Positions 39,776-50,985 are shown, counted from the first letter of the stretch. The stretch is 64,000 bases of DNA from Gemmobacter sp034519525 (GCA_034519525.1 JAXHOJ010000028.1:21472-85471), one strand, 5' to 3'. The notes: a model not told the origin generated them from the letters alone. Translations and numbers: made by a program.

Positions 39776-42700
39776 CATTTCGGATTGGGTTTCAGCGCTT
39801 TTTCCGCCAGATCGCGGGCGATGCCGAAGGCGCCCTTGATGCGGTCACTTTCGCCGGGCCAATCCACCGCCAGCACGATCTTGTTGCCCGAAACACGCGC
39901 GCCCTTCTGCGCCTGCAGAAATTCCACCAGCCCCGCCGGATTGGCGAATTTGTCATTGTGAAACTGCACCGTCGCGCCTTTCGGCCCGGCATCCAGCCGC
40001 GAAATGCCCGCGCGTTTGCACATCGCCTTGATCCGCACCACCAGCAGCAGGGTGTTCACCTCTTTCGGCAGCGCGCCGAAGCGGTCGATCAGTTCAGCGG
40101 CGAAGCCCTCCAGCTCGACCTTGGTGGTCAGCTGGCTGAGGCGGCGATAAAGGCCAAGGCGGATATCCAGATCGGGCACGAAGTCTTCGGGGATCAGCAC
40201 CGGCACGCCCAGGTTGATCTGCGGCGCCCAGGCGTCATCCACAGGGGCCAGCCCATTGATTTCGCCGGATTTGATCTTGGCAATCGTTTCTTCCAGCATC
40301 TGCTGGTACAGCTCGTACCCCACTTCGCGGATATGGCCCGATTGTTCTTCGCCCAGCAGGTTGCCCGCCCCGCGCAGATCGAGGTCATGCGAGGCCAGGT
40401 TGAACCCGGCGCCGAGGCTGTCAAGGCTGGCCAGCAGTTTCAGCCGCTTTTGTGCCTGCGGCGTCAGCGGGCTGCGGGGTTTCGTGGTCAGATAGCAATA
40501 GGCGCGGGTCTTGGCACGGCCCACCCGGCCCCGGATCTGATACAGCTGCGACAGGCCGAACATATCGGCGCGGTGAATGATCATCGTATTGGCGGTGGGG
40601 ATATCCAGCCCGCTTTCCACGATGGTGGTCGCCAGCAGCACGTCGTATTTGCCGTCGTAGAATGCGTTCATCCGGTCGTCCAGATCGCCCGCCGCCAGCT
40701 GGCCATGGGCCACGGCATAGGACACTTCGGGAACATGGGTCTTCAGGAAATCCTCGATCTCTGGCAGATCCGACAGGCGCGGCACCACGAAGAAGCTTTG
40801 CCCGCCGCGATAGCGTTCGCGCAGCAGCGCCTCGCGGATGGTCACGGTGTCGAATTCCGAAACATAGGTGCGGATTGCCAGACGATCCACCGGCGGCGTG
40901 GCGATCACCGACAGGTCGCGCACGCCGGTCAGCGACAGTTGCAGGGTGCGCGGGATGGGCGTCGCGGTCAGCGTCAGCACATGCACCTCGGCGCGCATCT
41001 CTTTCAGCCGCTCTTTATGCGACACGCCGAAATGCTGTTCTTCGTCGATGATGAGCAGCCCGAGGTTCTTGATCTTCACCGCCTTGGCCAGCAGGGCATG
41101 GGTGCCGACGCAGATATCCACCGTGCCATCTTCCAGCCCCTTGCGGGTGGCGGCGGCCTCTTTGGCCGAAACGAAGCGCGACAGCGGCCGCACCTCGATG
41201 GGGAAGCCGCGAAAGCGTTCGGCAAAGCTGCGGTAATGCTGGCGCGCCAGCAGCGTGGTGGGGCAGATCACCGCCACCTGCATGCCGGCCATGGCGGCGA
41301 GGAAGGCCGCGCGCATCGCCACCTCGGTCTTGCCGAAGCCCACATCGCCCACCACCAGCCGGTCCATCGGGGAGCCTGCCTCCAGATCGGCCACCACATC
41401 GGAAATCGCGCTCAGCTGATCGTCGGTTTCCACATAGGGGAAACGGGCAGCAAAAGCCTCCCATGCCGAATGGGGCGCCTCAAGGATCGGGGCGTGGCGC
41501 AGATGGCGTTCGGCGGCGATCCGCATCAGCCTGTCGGCAATCTCGCGGATGCGTTCCTTCAGCTTGGCCTTCTTGGCCTGCCAGGCGCCACCACCCAGCC
41601 GATCCAGCAGGCCTTCATCCTGCCCGTAACGGCTGAGCAGTTCGATGTTTTCCACCGGCAGATAGAGTTTCGCATCCGCCATAGACCAGCATATTCACAG
41701 CGCCGGGCAGTCGTGCGGCGCGTTCGGGCACGCGCAGGGTTTCCAGCCCCATGAAGCGGCCCACGCCATGTTCGACATGCACCACCAGATCGCCGGGGCT
41801 GAGCGTGCCCAGATCCTGCAGGAAATTCTCGGCCTTGCGCTTGCGGCGCGGCTTGCCCAGCAGGCGGTCGCCCAGAACATCCTGTTCCGAAATCACCGCA
41901 AGCCCGGGTGCTGTAAAGCCTTCTTCCAGCGCCCAGACGGCGAGGAACAGCCCGCCCTTGCCTTCGGGCAGATCGCGGGCATCGCGGATCAGCCGGGCGC
42001 CACCCAGATCCTGATCCTCCATCAGGCCTTTCAGCCGTTCCCGCGCGCCATCCGACCAGCTGGCGATCACCACCTGACGGTCGGCCTGCAGCGCCTTCAC
42101 ATGCGCGGCCAGCGCGCCAAACAGGCTGATGCTTTCCTGCTGGCGTTCGGGGGCGAAACTGCGCCCGGCCCGCCCGCCCGCATCCAGCACCCCCGGCCCC
42201 GGCGATTGCGCCAGCGGCGACAGCTGTATGACGCGATGCCCGGCAATCGCCGCTTCAAACGCGTGGTCATCAAGGTAAAGCGCATCGGGCGGACAGGGTT
42301 TGTAGACCGTATCCATCCGCCCCTTGACCGCCATGTGATCGCGCCGCGATTCGAACTGATCGGTGATGCCTTCCCAGCGCGACAGGCGGGCGGGCGTCAT
42401 CTGATCGTCCAGCATCACACTGGCATCGGGCAGGTAATCGAACAGGGTTTCCAGACGGTCATGGAACCAGGGCAGCCAATGTTCCATGCCCTGATGCTTG
42501 CGCCCGGCGCTGACGGCCTCATACAGCGGGTCATCATTGGTGGCGCCGAATTCGATGCGATAGGTCTGGCGGAAGCGGGTGATCGCGGCATCATCCAGCA
42601 CGATTTCCGACATGGGCGCCAGGTCGATCGCCTGCAGCTTTTCGGTGGTGCGCTGGGTTTCGGGATCGAAGCGGCGCAGGCCGTCCAGCACATCCCCGAA

Positions 42701-43240
42701 GAAATCCAGCCGCACCGGCCCGCCAACTCCGCGCGTATCGCCGGGCGGAAAGATATCCACGATACCGCCACGCACCGCGAAATCACCGGGTTCGGTGACG
42801 GTGGCCACCTGCGAGAATCCCATGCGCACCAGGAAGGTGCGCAGTGCGAATTCATCCACCCGCTTGCCCACCTGCGCGCTGAACGAGGCCCCCGCCACCA
42901 GCGCCCGCGCCGGGATGCGCTGGGTCACGGCGTTCAGCGTGGTCAGCAGGATGAAGGGCGCAGGCATCCCGTGCGACAGCGCCGCCAGCGTGGACATGCG
43001 CCGCGCCGAGATTTCGGGATTGGGCGAAACCCGGTCATAGGGCAGGCAATCCCAGGCCGGAAAATCCAGCACCAGCGCATCGGGCGCCATGAAGGCCAGC
43101 GCGGCCCGCATCGCCTCCATCCGCTTGTCGTCGCGCGCAACATGGATCACGGGGCGCCCGCGCGCCAGTTCTTTGGCCAGCAGCCGCGCGTCGTAACCTT
43201 CCGGCGCGCCGCCGAGGATGATCTTCGTTTGTTCTGCCAT
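39775..43240 (-). CDS. mfd: Transcription-repair coupling factor (frameshifted)
   Basis: ATP-dependent translocase that removes RNA polymerase stalled at DNA damage and recruits UvrA. The N-terminal part (ATG 43240) carries the UvrB-like module (RVSPNPEISARRMSTLAAL, GGIVDIFPPG) and the RNA-polymerase-interaction domain (LSPGDLVVHVEHGVGRFMGLE). The motor has VVGDVGFGKTEVAMRAAF, IIDEEQHFGVSHKE and TATPIPRTLQLSLTGVRDLS. The RecG-homology QIRGRVGRAKTRAYCYL segment and the TRCF C-terminus end the protein. A tight cluster of about four extra bases lies at 41680-41740, between PERAPHDCPALEYAG and DAKLYLPVENIELL; without them the protein is 1153 residues, normal for Mfd. The break is probably an error, since both halves are perfectly conserved. 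Confidence 0.9.
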
Positions 43241-43277
43241 GGGCCTGATCTATCTTTTCCGGCGCCGATGTAAAGGC

Positions 43278-43802
43278 TTAGCCAAGCGCACCGATCTGCA
43301 TGTTCTGATACATCCCCCAAAGCGAGGTGAACAGGATCGACACCATCCCGATTCCCTGCGTGGCCAGCCGCAGCCGGATCAGCCGCGATTGCAGCGCCTC
43401 GCCCTGATGATCGCCATCGGCAATCTTGTGGGCGGTGCGCAGGGACAGCAGGCCCACCAATGTCATCGGGAAGGTGATGCAGAAGACCGCCTGCGCGAAT
43501 TCGATATCGTAGATGAAGCCCAGCAGCACCAGCATGGTCAGGCCAAAGGCCATCAGCCCGGTGATCCACATGCCGGATACATGGGTGATATAAAGCAGGC
43601 GGTTCACATTGACCCGGGCGATGGCCTCCAGATCTTCCAGCGCCGGGCCGCCCTTATGTTTGGCGCGCAGCACCAGGTCGAAGGGCACGCCCAGCACCCA
43701 ATGGCTGGACATGGACCATTGCACCGCCAGCATGATCCAGAACCAGAGGTTCGAGAAGGATCGCAGGTCGATCAGCTCCAGAACGAATTCATACCAATGC
43801 AC
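43278..43802 (-). CDS. Conserved four-helix membrane protein
   Basis: Integral membrane protein of about 174 residues with four predicted helices: NLWFWIMLAVQWSMSSHWVLG, an ITGLMAFGLTMLVLLGFIYD segment, FCITFPMTLVGLLSL, and the IGMVSILFTSLWGMYQNM end. Homologues are widespread in Rhodobacteraceae; I recall some being labelled 'component of SufBCD complex', but nothing in the sequence proves that role. The start is uncertain: GTG 43802 (VHWYEFVLELIDLRSFSN) or TTG 43817, as neither has a good ribosome site. It lies just upstream of mfd on the same strand and is divergent from hemB. Confidence 0.65.
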   Translation of the reverse strand: MHWYEFVLELIDLRSFSNLWFWIMLAVQWSMSSHWVLGVPFDLVLRAKHKGGPALEDLEAIARVNVNRLLYITHVSGMWITGLMAFGLTMLVLLGFIYDIEFAQAVFCITFPMTLVGLLSLRTAHKIADGDHQGEALQSRLIRLRLATQGIGMVSILFTSLWGMYQNMQIGALG

Positions 43803-43954
43803 GTAACGGCCCCGCAAAACGGCCCGCAGGGGCCAGCCAATGCGACATTCCTATCCTTGCCGCGCGCGCTTTTCCATGGCAGGCAGGCAAGAAATCCTTT
43901 GGCGCGGCAGAGACGTTGCCGCAGTGCCAGCTTTTCGCCCGCAAAGGAGCCGAC

Positions 43955-44953
43955 ATGCGCCCGATCCAGGCCCCGTTTCCAGCCGCCCGTTTCCGCCGCA
44001 CCCGCCGCACCGATGCCCTGCGCCGCCTGACACAGGAAAACGGGCTGACGGTGAATGACCTGATCTGGCCGATCTTCATCCGCGAGGGTGTGGGCATTCG
44101 CGAACCCATCGCCTCGATGCCCGGGGTGTTTCGGCTGTCGCTGGATCAGGCGCTGATCGCGGCACAAGAGGCAGCAGGTCTGGGGATCCCGGCGATCTGC
44201 CTGTTTCCCTATACCGACCCGTCGGTGAAGACCGAAACCTGCGAAGAGGCCTGGAACCCCGAAAACCTGACCAACCGCTGCATCCGCGCCATCAAGGCGG
44301 CGGTGCCGGATCTGGCGGTGATGACCGATATCGCGCTTGACCCCTATAACGCCAATGGCCATGACGGGCTGGTGCGGGATGGCGTGATCCTGAATGACGA
44401 GACGGTAGAGGCGCTGGTGAAGATGGCGCTGGCGCAGGCCGACAGCGGCGCCGATATTCTGGGGCCATCCGACATGATGGATGGCCGGATCGGCGCGATC
44501 CGGCAGGCGCTGGAAGGCGCCGGGCACAAGGATGTGGCGATCCTGTCCTATGCGGCCAAATACGCCAGCGCGTTTTACGGCCCGTTCCGCGATGCGGTGG
44601 GCGCCAGCGGTGCGCTGAAGGGTGACAAGAAAACCTATCAGATGGACCCCGGCAACAGCGACGAGGCGCTGCGCCTGATCGAACGCGATCTGCGCGAAGG
44701 CGCCGATATGGTGATGGTGAAGCCCGGGATGCCCTATCTGGATATCTGCCGCCGGGTGAAAGACACTTTCGGCGTGCCGACCTATGCCTATCAGGTATCG
44801 GGCGAATATGCGATGATCAAAGGTGCCGCCGAACGGGGCTGGATCAAGGGCGAGGCCGCGATGATGGAAAGCCTGCTGGCCTTCAAACGCGCAGGTTGTG
44901 ACGGAATCCTGACCTATTTCGCCCCCGAGGCGGCGCGGCTGCTGCGCGGCTGA
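43955..44953 (+). CDS. hemB: Delta-aminolevulinic acid dehydratase
   Basis: Porphobilinogen synthase, joining two aminolevulinate molecules in haem, chlorophyll and cobalamin synthesis. ATG 43955 has AAAGGAG upstream and gives 332 residues. The two active-site lysines are in YAAKYASAFYGPFRDA and MVMVKPGMPYLDI. The metal-site segment reads DIALDPYNANGHDG, without the cysteines of zinc enzymes, so it belongs to the magnesium/potassium-dependent class common in alphaproteobacteria. Products feed the corrin pathway that also uses CobS/CobT encoded near 58-60 kb. Frame intact. Confidence 0.94.
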   Translation: MRPIQAPFPAARFRRTRRTDALRRLTQENGLTVNDLIWPIFIREGVGIREPIASMPGVFRLSLDQALIAAQEAAGLGIPAICLFPYTDPSVKTETCEEAWNPENLTNRCIRAIKAAVPDLAVMTDIALDPYNANGHDGLVRDGVILNDETVEALVKMALAQADSGADILGPSDMMDGRIGAIRQALEGAGHKDVAILSYAAKYASAFYGPFRDAVGASGALKGDKKTYQMDPGNSDEALRLIERDLREGADMVMVKPGMPYLDICRRVKDTFGVPTYAYQVSGEYAMIKGAAERGWIKGEAAMMESLLAFKRAGCDGILTYFAPEAARLLRG

Positions 44954-45064
44954 ACCGGCGGGCTTTCGCCATTTCGTGCCATGCAAGGTGACAGGACGCC
45001 GCCGATCCGCTATATTTAGCGTAACTGGGCCACAGAGCCCGCCATCTGAGGCAGCGAGGCAGAC

Positions 45065-45613
45065 ATGATCTCCAGACGGACCCTGATCGGAAGCGCCGGT
45101 GCAACATTGGCCCTGGCCGCCTGCGGCAATGGCGTGGGTGGCAATGGCGCCGCCATGATCGACGCGCGGGTGGATGAAACCCGTAATTACCTGTTCAACC
45201 GCTATCCCGGCACCCGCGATCTGGCGGCCAAAAGCCTGGGCGTGCTGTACATGCCCTTGGTGACCGAAGCAGGCTTTGGCATCGGCGGGGCCTTCGGGCG
45301 CGGCGCGCTGCGGATCAATGATGCGACGGTGGATTATTACTCGGCCGCCAAGGCCAGCATCGGCCTGCAGATCGGCGCGCAGCAATATGCCCATGCGCTG
45401 TTCTTCATGACACAAGAGGCGCTGACCCAGTTCCGTGGCGCGGCCGGCTGGGCGGCGAGTGCCGATCTGAAATATGCCACGCCCGATCAGGGTGGCAGCA
45501 TCGGCAAGGAAACCACCGAAATCGACCCGGTCATCGCGCTGGTCTTCGGCCAGTCAGGCCTGATCGCCGGGGCCACGCTGTCGGGCACCAAATACACCCG
45601 CATCATCCCCTGA
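45065..45613 (+). CDS. SYLF-domain lipoprotein
   Basis: Probable lipoprotein of 182 residues. The N-terminus MISRRTLIGSAGATLALAAC has a twin-arginine-like pair and a lipobox (LAAC, Cys20), so it is expected to be exported and lipid-anchored. The body matches the SYLF/Ysc84 domain, which binds lipids: AKSLGVLYMPLVTEAGFGIGGAFGRGALRI and the C-terminal VFGQSGLIAGATLSGTKYTRI. The ATG follows GAGGCAGACA, a modest ribosome site. The cellular role of bacterial SYLF proteins is not established. It converges on the dehydrogenase gene, with a repeat copy between. Confidence 0.85.
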   Translation: MISRRTLIGSAGATLALAACGNGVGGNGAAMIDARVDETRNYLFNRYPGTRDLAAKSLGVLYMPLVTEAGFGIGGAFGRGALRINDATVDYYSAAKASIGLQIGAQQYAHALFFMTQEALTQFRGAAGWAASADLKYATPDQGGSIGKETTEIDPVIALVFGQSGLIAGATLSGTKYTRIIP

Positions 45614-45634
45614 AGCGGCGCCCCCCCCTTCCCG

Positions 45635-45680
45635 TTGTCCAAATATCCTCGGGGGTCCGGGGGCAGACAGCCCCCCGGCG
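45635..45680 (-). repeat. Dispersed GAGGATATTT repeat with GC hairpin, copy C
   Basis: Plus-strand order is TTGTCCAAATATCCTC followed by CCGGGGG-cagacag-CCCCCCGG. It sits between two convergent genes, and its GC arms form a strong hairpin that could end both transcripts. The core is shorter than in copies B and E. Confidence 0.6.
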
Positions 45681-45684
45681 CTTG

Positions 45685-46551
45685 TCACCTGGGAAGCCGC
45701 CGGATCAGGCTCGACGTATCATTGCGCCCGCCGCCCATCTGCTGCACGTCCTTGTAGAACTGATCCACCAGCGCGGTCACCGGCAGGCTGGCGCCGATCT
45801 GGTCGGCGGTTTCCAGGCAGATCTTCAGATCCTTGCGCATCCAGTCCACCGCAAAGCCGAAATCGAACTGATCGGCCAGCATGGTCTTGTGCCGGTTGGC
45901 CATCTGCCAGCTGCCCGCCGCCCCCTGCGAAATCACCTCGACCACCGCCGCGCCATCCAGCCCCGCCTTCTGACCAAAGGCCAGCGCCTCGGCCAGGCCC
46001 TGCACCAGGCTGGCGATACAGATCTGGTTCATCATCTTGGCGATCTGCCCGGCGCCGCTGTCCCCCAGACGGCGGCAGATGCGGGCATAGGCGGCGATCA
46101 CCGGCTCTGCCGCCAGATATTCGGCCTCCACCCCGCCGCACATCACCGACAGCACACCATTTTCGGCGCCCGCCTGCCCGCCCGACACCGGGGCATCGAC
46201 AAAGCCCTTGCCCTGGCCTGCGGCAATCGCCTGCAATTCGCGCGTGACATGCGCCGAAACCGTGGTGTGATCGACGAAAACCGCGCCGGGCTTCATCCCG
46301 GCAAAGGCGCCATCCGGCCCAAGGCAGACCGCGCGCAGGTCATCGTCATTGCCCACGCAGGCCATGACGAAATCCACGCCCTCTGCCGCATCACGCGGGG
46401 TGGCGGCTGCCGTGCCGCCATGCTTTGCCACCCAGGCCTCGGCCTTGGATGGGCTGCGGTTGTAAACGGTCACCTTGTGGCCTGCCGCCACCAGATGCCC
46501 GGCCATCGGGAAGCCCATCACCCCCAAGCCAAGAAATGCCACTGTCGCCAT
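45685..46551 (-). CDS. NAD(P)-dependent beta-hydroxyacid dehydrogenase
   Basis: Member of the 3-hydroxyisobutyrate dehydrogenase/tartronate semialdehyde reductase family, 288 residues. The Rossmann motif GLGVMGFPMAGHL lies at 8-20, the substrate-binding FVDAPVSGGQAGAENG near 115-130, and the catalytic Lys in GQIAKMMNQI near 168-177. The protein could reduce tartronate semialdehyde or oxidise 3-hydroxyisobutyrate or related acids; sequence alone does not decide. Start ATG 46551 gives the normal family N-terminus. It converges on the SYLF gene and is divergent from the acylase. Confidence 0.85.
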   Translation of the reverse strand: MATVAFLGLGVMGFPMAGHLVAAGHKVTVYNRSPSKAEAWVAKHGGTAAATPRDAAEGVDFVMACVGNDDDLRAVCLGPDGAFAGMKPGAVFVDHTTVSAHVTRELQAIAAGQGKGFVDAPVSGGQAGAENGVLSVMCGGVEAEYLAAEPVIAAYARICRRLGDSGAGQIAKMMNQICIASLVQGLAEALAFGQKAGLDGAAVVEVISQGAAGSWQMANRHKTMLADQFDFGFAVDWMRKDLKICLETADQIGASLPVTALVDQFYKDVQQMGGGRNDTSSLIRRLPR

Positions 46552-46628
46552 GGTGATGCCTCCGCAATTGCTCCTGCTTGCGGGATCGACTAGGAACCGA
46601 AACCTGTCACAAGGTCAAGGACGGCCCC

Positions 46629-49077
46629 ATGTTCACGCTTTTCCGCTGGCTTCTGCGTATCTTCACCGGCCTTCTGGTGCTGGCGGGGCTGGTGGTTGTG
46701 GTCGCCTATTGGTTCCTGTCGCGATCTTTGCCCGATTATGATGAAGATTTCACCGTCGCAGGCATCAGCGCCCCGGTCGAAATCATCCGCAACAATGACA
46801 ATGTGCCGCATATCTTTGGCGCCAGCGATGCCGATGTGTTCTACGCGCTGGGGTTTGCCCATGCGCAGGACAGGCTGTGGCAGATGACCATGCTGCGCCG
46901 CACTGCGCAGGGCCGCCTGTCCGAGGTGTTCGGCAGCCGCACCGTCAAGATCGACGAGCTGATGCGGCGCTATGATCTTTACACCTATGCGCGCGAGTCG
47001 GTGGCGGTGCAGGATGCCGAAACCACCGCCGCCCTGGAAGCCTATGCGCGCGGCGTCAATGCGTGGATCGGCCAGGTCAATCTGGGGGCACGGGGCCGCG
47101 GCGCGCCCGAGATGTTCTTCTTTTCCAGCGAGATTGCCGCCTGGCAACCCGCAGACAGCCTCGCCATCCTCAAGCTGATGGCGCTGCAGCTTTCGGGGCA
47201 GCTGGGGCACGAAGTGCTGCGCGCCCGCATGTCGCTTTTGCTGCCCGGCGAACGGCTGCGCGACATCCTGCCCGATGATCCCGGCCAGCCCATCGCCGCC
47301 CTGCCCGATTATGCCAGCCTTGCCCCCGGGCTGATCCCGTCACAGATGCCGATCCGCGTGGTGGAAGGCCCGTTTTCGCCCTTCACGAAACCGCAGTTTG
47401 CCGGGGCCTCCAACGCCTGGGCCGCCGCGCCGTCGCGGTCTGCCGCCGGTGGCACCCTGCTGGCCAATGACCCCCATCTGGGGTTCAGCGCGCCGACGCT
47501 GTGGTATCTGGCCCGGCTGGAGCTGCAATCGGGCGGTGTGATCGGTGCCACCCTGCCCGGCGTGCCCAGCGTGCTGATCGGCCGGTCCGAGGCTTTGGGA
47601 TGGGGGCTGACCACGGCCTATCTGGATGATCAGGATCTGTTCATCGAAGAGGTGAACCCGGAAAACCCGGAACAATACCGCACCCCTGACGGCTGGAAGA
47701 CCTTTGAAACCCGCCGCACCATCATCAAGGTGAAGGATGCGGCGCCGATCACCATCACCCTGCGCTGGACGGAAAATGGCCCGGTGCTGCCGGGATCGCA
47801 TTACGATCTCGCCAGCATCACCCCGCCCGGCCATGTGGTATCGCTGGGCTGGACGGCGCTGACCGGGCAGGACACCTCGATGACCGCGTCCTTGCGGCTG
47901 CTGAAGGCCCGCAGCGTGGACGAGGCGATTGAAACCGGGCGCCTGTTCGTGGCACCGGCGCAGAACCTGATGCTGGCCGACCGCAACGGTGTGGCCATGC
48001 AGGTGGTGGGCGCCATGCCGCAGCGCGATGCCCGGCACCAAAGCCAGGGACGGATGCCCGCCCCCGGCTGGCTGGCCGAAAACCGCTGGCAGGGCCTGTT
48101 TCCCTATGAGGAAAATCCGCGCTTCGTGAATCCGGCCACGGGGATACTGGGCAATACCAACAACAAGGTGATCGACCGCGCTTTCCCGGCGCATATGAGC
48201 TTTGACTGGGGCGATACCCAACGAATCCAGCGCTGGCTGACGCTGATGAAAACCCGCGAAGTGCATACCCGCGAAAGTTTCATCGAAGCACAGCTGGATA
48301 CCGTCAGCTTTACCGCCCGGTCGCTGCTGCCACTGATCGGCGCCGATCTGTGGTTCACCGGCGAGGCCGCGCCCGAAGGCACGCCAGAACGGCTGCGTCA
48401 GCGGGCGCTGGATCTGATGGCCAAATGGAACGGCGAGATGAACGAACATCTGCCCGAACCGCTGATCTATCAGGCCTGGATGCGGGCGCTGCAGGATAGG
48501 CTGATCCGCGACGATCTGGGCCCGATGGCAGATGAATTCACCCGGATCGAGCCGGTTTTCCTGGAACGCGTGTTCCGCAATATCGACGGGGCCTCGGTCT
48601 GGTGCGATGTGGTGCAATCGGCGGTGGTGGAAACCTGCACCGATCTGGCCCGCATCGCGCTGGACGAGGCGCTGCTGACGCTGTCGGAAACCTATGGCCC
48701 CAATGTGGAAAGCTGGCGCTGGGGCGATGCGCATCAGGCCGCGCATGACCATCCGGTACTGGGCAATGTGCCGGTGCTGCGCTATTTCGTGAACATCCGG
48801 CAAAGCACCAGCGGCGATGACAATACGCTGATGCGCGGCAGCACCCGTGGCACGGGGCCAGAGCCCTATCTGAACGTGCATGGCGCGGGCTATCGCGGCG
48901 TCTATGATTTCGCCGACCCGGATTCGTCGGTGTTCATCATCGCCACCGGCCAGTCGGGCCATCCGCTCAGCCGTCATTACGACAATCTGGGCGAACGCTG
49001 GCGGCGCGGCGAATATATCCCGATGAGCCTTGATCCCGCATTGGCCCGGGCCGCAGCGGTGGGGGATACGGTGCTGA
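46629..49077 (+). CDS. Penicillin-acylase-family (Ntn) amidase, membrane-anchored
   Basis: Self-processing N-terminal-nucleophile hydrolase related to penicillin G acylase and acyl-homoserine-lactone acylases. The protein starts MFTLFRWLLRIFTGLLVLAG, a single membrane anchor, placing the catalytic part in the periplasm. The predicted autocleavage site precedes Ser in GASNAWAAAPSRSAAGGTLLANDPHLG near residue 260, and the beta-subunit Asn region is GNTNNKVIDR. The last confident family-like residues are EYIPMSLDPALARAAAVGDTVL. The raw frame runs on to 49421 with an arginine/proline-rich tail unlike the family. An extra base shortly before 49070 would expose a TGA at 49075-49077, which I use as the end; this is uncertain. 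Confidence 0.8.
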
Positions 49078-49271
49078 CCCCGGCGAAGGAGCCTCTGGAT
49101 GCCGTGCCGAATGGACCTGGCAGGGGCACGTTCTCGGCACATGCCGCAAGGCGACAAGGGGCGATACCAAAGCGCGATTGCGGTACAGCGCCCGCCTTGC
49201 CTGCCGGCGCTCGGTCTAGGGCACCGCCGATGCCTCCCAGCCGCTCTGTCGCGCTCTGGCATTTCCGCAGC
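49078..49271 (+). other. Unresolved stretch with a possible small gene
   Basis: Between the acylase and the hflX end. A good ribosome site (GAAGGAG, 49085-49091) precedes ATG 49099. If one base is removed a few codons later, the frame reads MPCEWTWQGHVLGTC and stops near 49215, giving about 39 residues. This region is adjacent to other insertion errors, so the true protein, or whether there is one, cannot be fixed. Confidence 0.25.
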
Positions 49272-50592
49272 TCAACCACGCGCTTCCTGCCGGGCGGTCC
49301 AGCGGACCAGCAGCGACCAGCCTACCTCGCCTTGCCGCCCTCGGCCGCGATGACCGCCCTGTTCATGCAGCCAGGCGTGGTTGCGGCCCTTCGGCAAGGG
49401 CAGCGTCAGGCAGGCCTCTGACCGTTCTTCGGCAAAGCGCCCGACACCCGCGCCAAGAGCGCCGCGCCACGCCTTCGCCCGTCAGGGCCGAGACCGGCAT
49501 CGACCTCGGGTCGCTTGCGCGGCTGCGCCAGCAGCGCCTTCGGGACGCGGCATCGACAAGGTCCAGCTTGTTCCAGACCTCGATCCTCGCGTGCCCCGGC
49601 TTCACGCCCAGACTGGACAGGATATCCCCGATATCCGCCGCCTGCTCGGCCGTCTCGGGGTGGCTGATGTCGCGCACATGCAGGATCAGATCGGCCTCAA
49701 GCACCTCTTCCAGCGTGGCGCGAAAGGCGGCGACCAGTTCCGTCGGCAGGTCCGAGATGAAGCCCACCGTATCCGACAGGATGACCTTGTCGCCCTCGGG
49801 CAGGGTCACGCCGCGCATCGTGGGGTCCAGCGTGGCAAACAGCATGTCCTTGGCCAGCACATCGGCCCCGGTGATGCGGTTGAACAGCGTCGATTTGCCG
49901 GCGTTGGTATAGCCCACCAGCGCCACGATGGGGAAAGGCACCTTGCGCCGCGCCGCGCGATGCAGCTCACGCGTTTTGACCACTTTTTCCAGCTGGCGCT
50001 TCAGGCGGATCACCTGATCGTCGATGGCACGGCGGTCCGCCTCGATCTGGGTCTCGCCCGGGCCGCCGACAAAGCCGAAACCGCCGCGCTGGCGTTCCAG
50101 GTGGGTCCAGGCCCGCACAAGGCGGGTGCGCTGATAGGACAGCGCCGCCAGTTCCACCTGCAGCACCCCTTCGCGGGTGCGGGCGCGGTCGGCAAAGATT
50201 TCAAGGATCAGGCCCGTGCGGTCCAGCAGCTTGACGCCCCATTCCTTTTCCAGATTGCGCTGCTGCACCGGCGATCACCGGGCCATCCACCAGGACCAGG
50301 TCGATCTCTTCGGCCTCCTGAACCGCGCTGGTTTCAGCTCCGGCGACCTTGCCCGTGCCGAACAGCATGGCCCGGATGCACCCGCGGCAGGCGCACCACT
50401 TCGGCCGCCGACCACGTCCAGGCCCGGCAAGCGCGCCGCCAGACGCCACCGCTTCGGCCAGACCGTGCTCGGGCAGGCGGCGGCTGCGGTCGGCCTGCGG
50501 ATGTCGGGATGCAGAACCAAGGCCCGCGGTCGGCTTGGCGGCGGTCGCGCGGATCCGCGCCGTCGGCGTCGGGCCACGGGTCGAAGCCTCAT
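49272..50592 (-). CDS. hflX: HflX GTPase (frameshifted at both ends)
   Basis: Ribosome-associated GTPase that splits stalled ribosomes under stress. The middle is in one clean frame: QRNLEKEWGVKLLDRTGLILEIF, GGFGFVGGPGETQIEADRR, the P-loop GYTNAGKST, the switch II DTVGF and the G4 NKLD motifs. The N-terminal part (from about ATG 50592, MRLRPVARR) and the C-terminal part (RFAEERSEACLTLPLPKGRNHAWLHEQG, stop at 49272) are recognisable only after removal of several extra bases, near 50490, 50435, 50400, 50330 and 50275, and near 49540-49460 and 49400-49320. It follows hfq by about 24 bases, the usual hfq-hflX order. Confidence 0.8.
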
Positions 50593-50615
50593 CCTGCTTC
50601 GGGGCGACTCGGAAA

Positions 50616-50849
50616 TCAGTCTTCCCCTTCGTACAGGTTGATCGGTGCGCCCGGCATGATGGTGGAAATCGCATGCTTGTACACAAGCTGCGACTGCCCG
50701 TCGCGACGCAGCAGAACGCAGAAATTGTCAAACCAGGTGATGACGCCCTGCAACTTGACGCCGTTGATCAGGAAGATCGTCACCGGCACCTTCGCCTTGC
50801 GGACGTGATTGAGGAAAGCATCCTGCAAATTCTGTTTGTCGGCAGCCAT
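50616..50849 (-). CDS. hfq: RNA-binding protein Hfq
   Basis: Sm-like hexameric RNA chaperone of 77 residues that pairs small RNAs with messages. The Sm1 motif is FLINGVKLQGVITWFDNFCVLL and the Sm2 motif is QLVYKHAISTIMP with the KH pair, both canonical; the distal/proximal residues Q8 and Y/K in YKHA are present. Alphaproteobacterial Hfq is short, without the long C-terminal tail, as here. It precedes hflX on the same strand. A long poly-T stretch on the plus strand just upstream of its start makes the 5' leader A-rich. Confidence 0.95.
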   Translation of the reverse strand: MAADKQNLQDAFLNHVRKAKVPVTIFLINGVKLQGVITWFDNFCVLLRRDGQSQLVYKHAISTIMPGAPINLYEGED

Positions 50850-50985
50850 TTTTTTTTGCCTTTTTTTATCGCGCGGTCCTTTGGCGCCGCCCGTCCCTGT
50901 TGTGGTTGGCAGCCCAGTCAGTATGTCTGCGGTTTACAGGAGATTCCAGCCCCAAAACAGGGCTTTATCCGCGCCACGGCACCAA

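Noticed and set aside
39958..41754. Plus-strand frame of about 600 codons opposite mfd
   Set aside because: It is antisense to the motor domains of mfd and has no recognisable domain or ribosome site.
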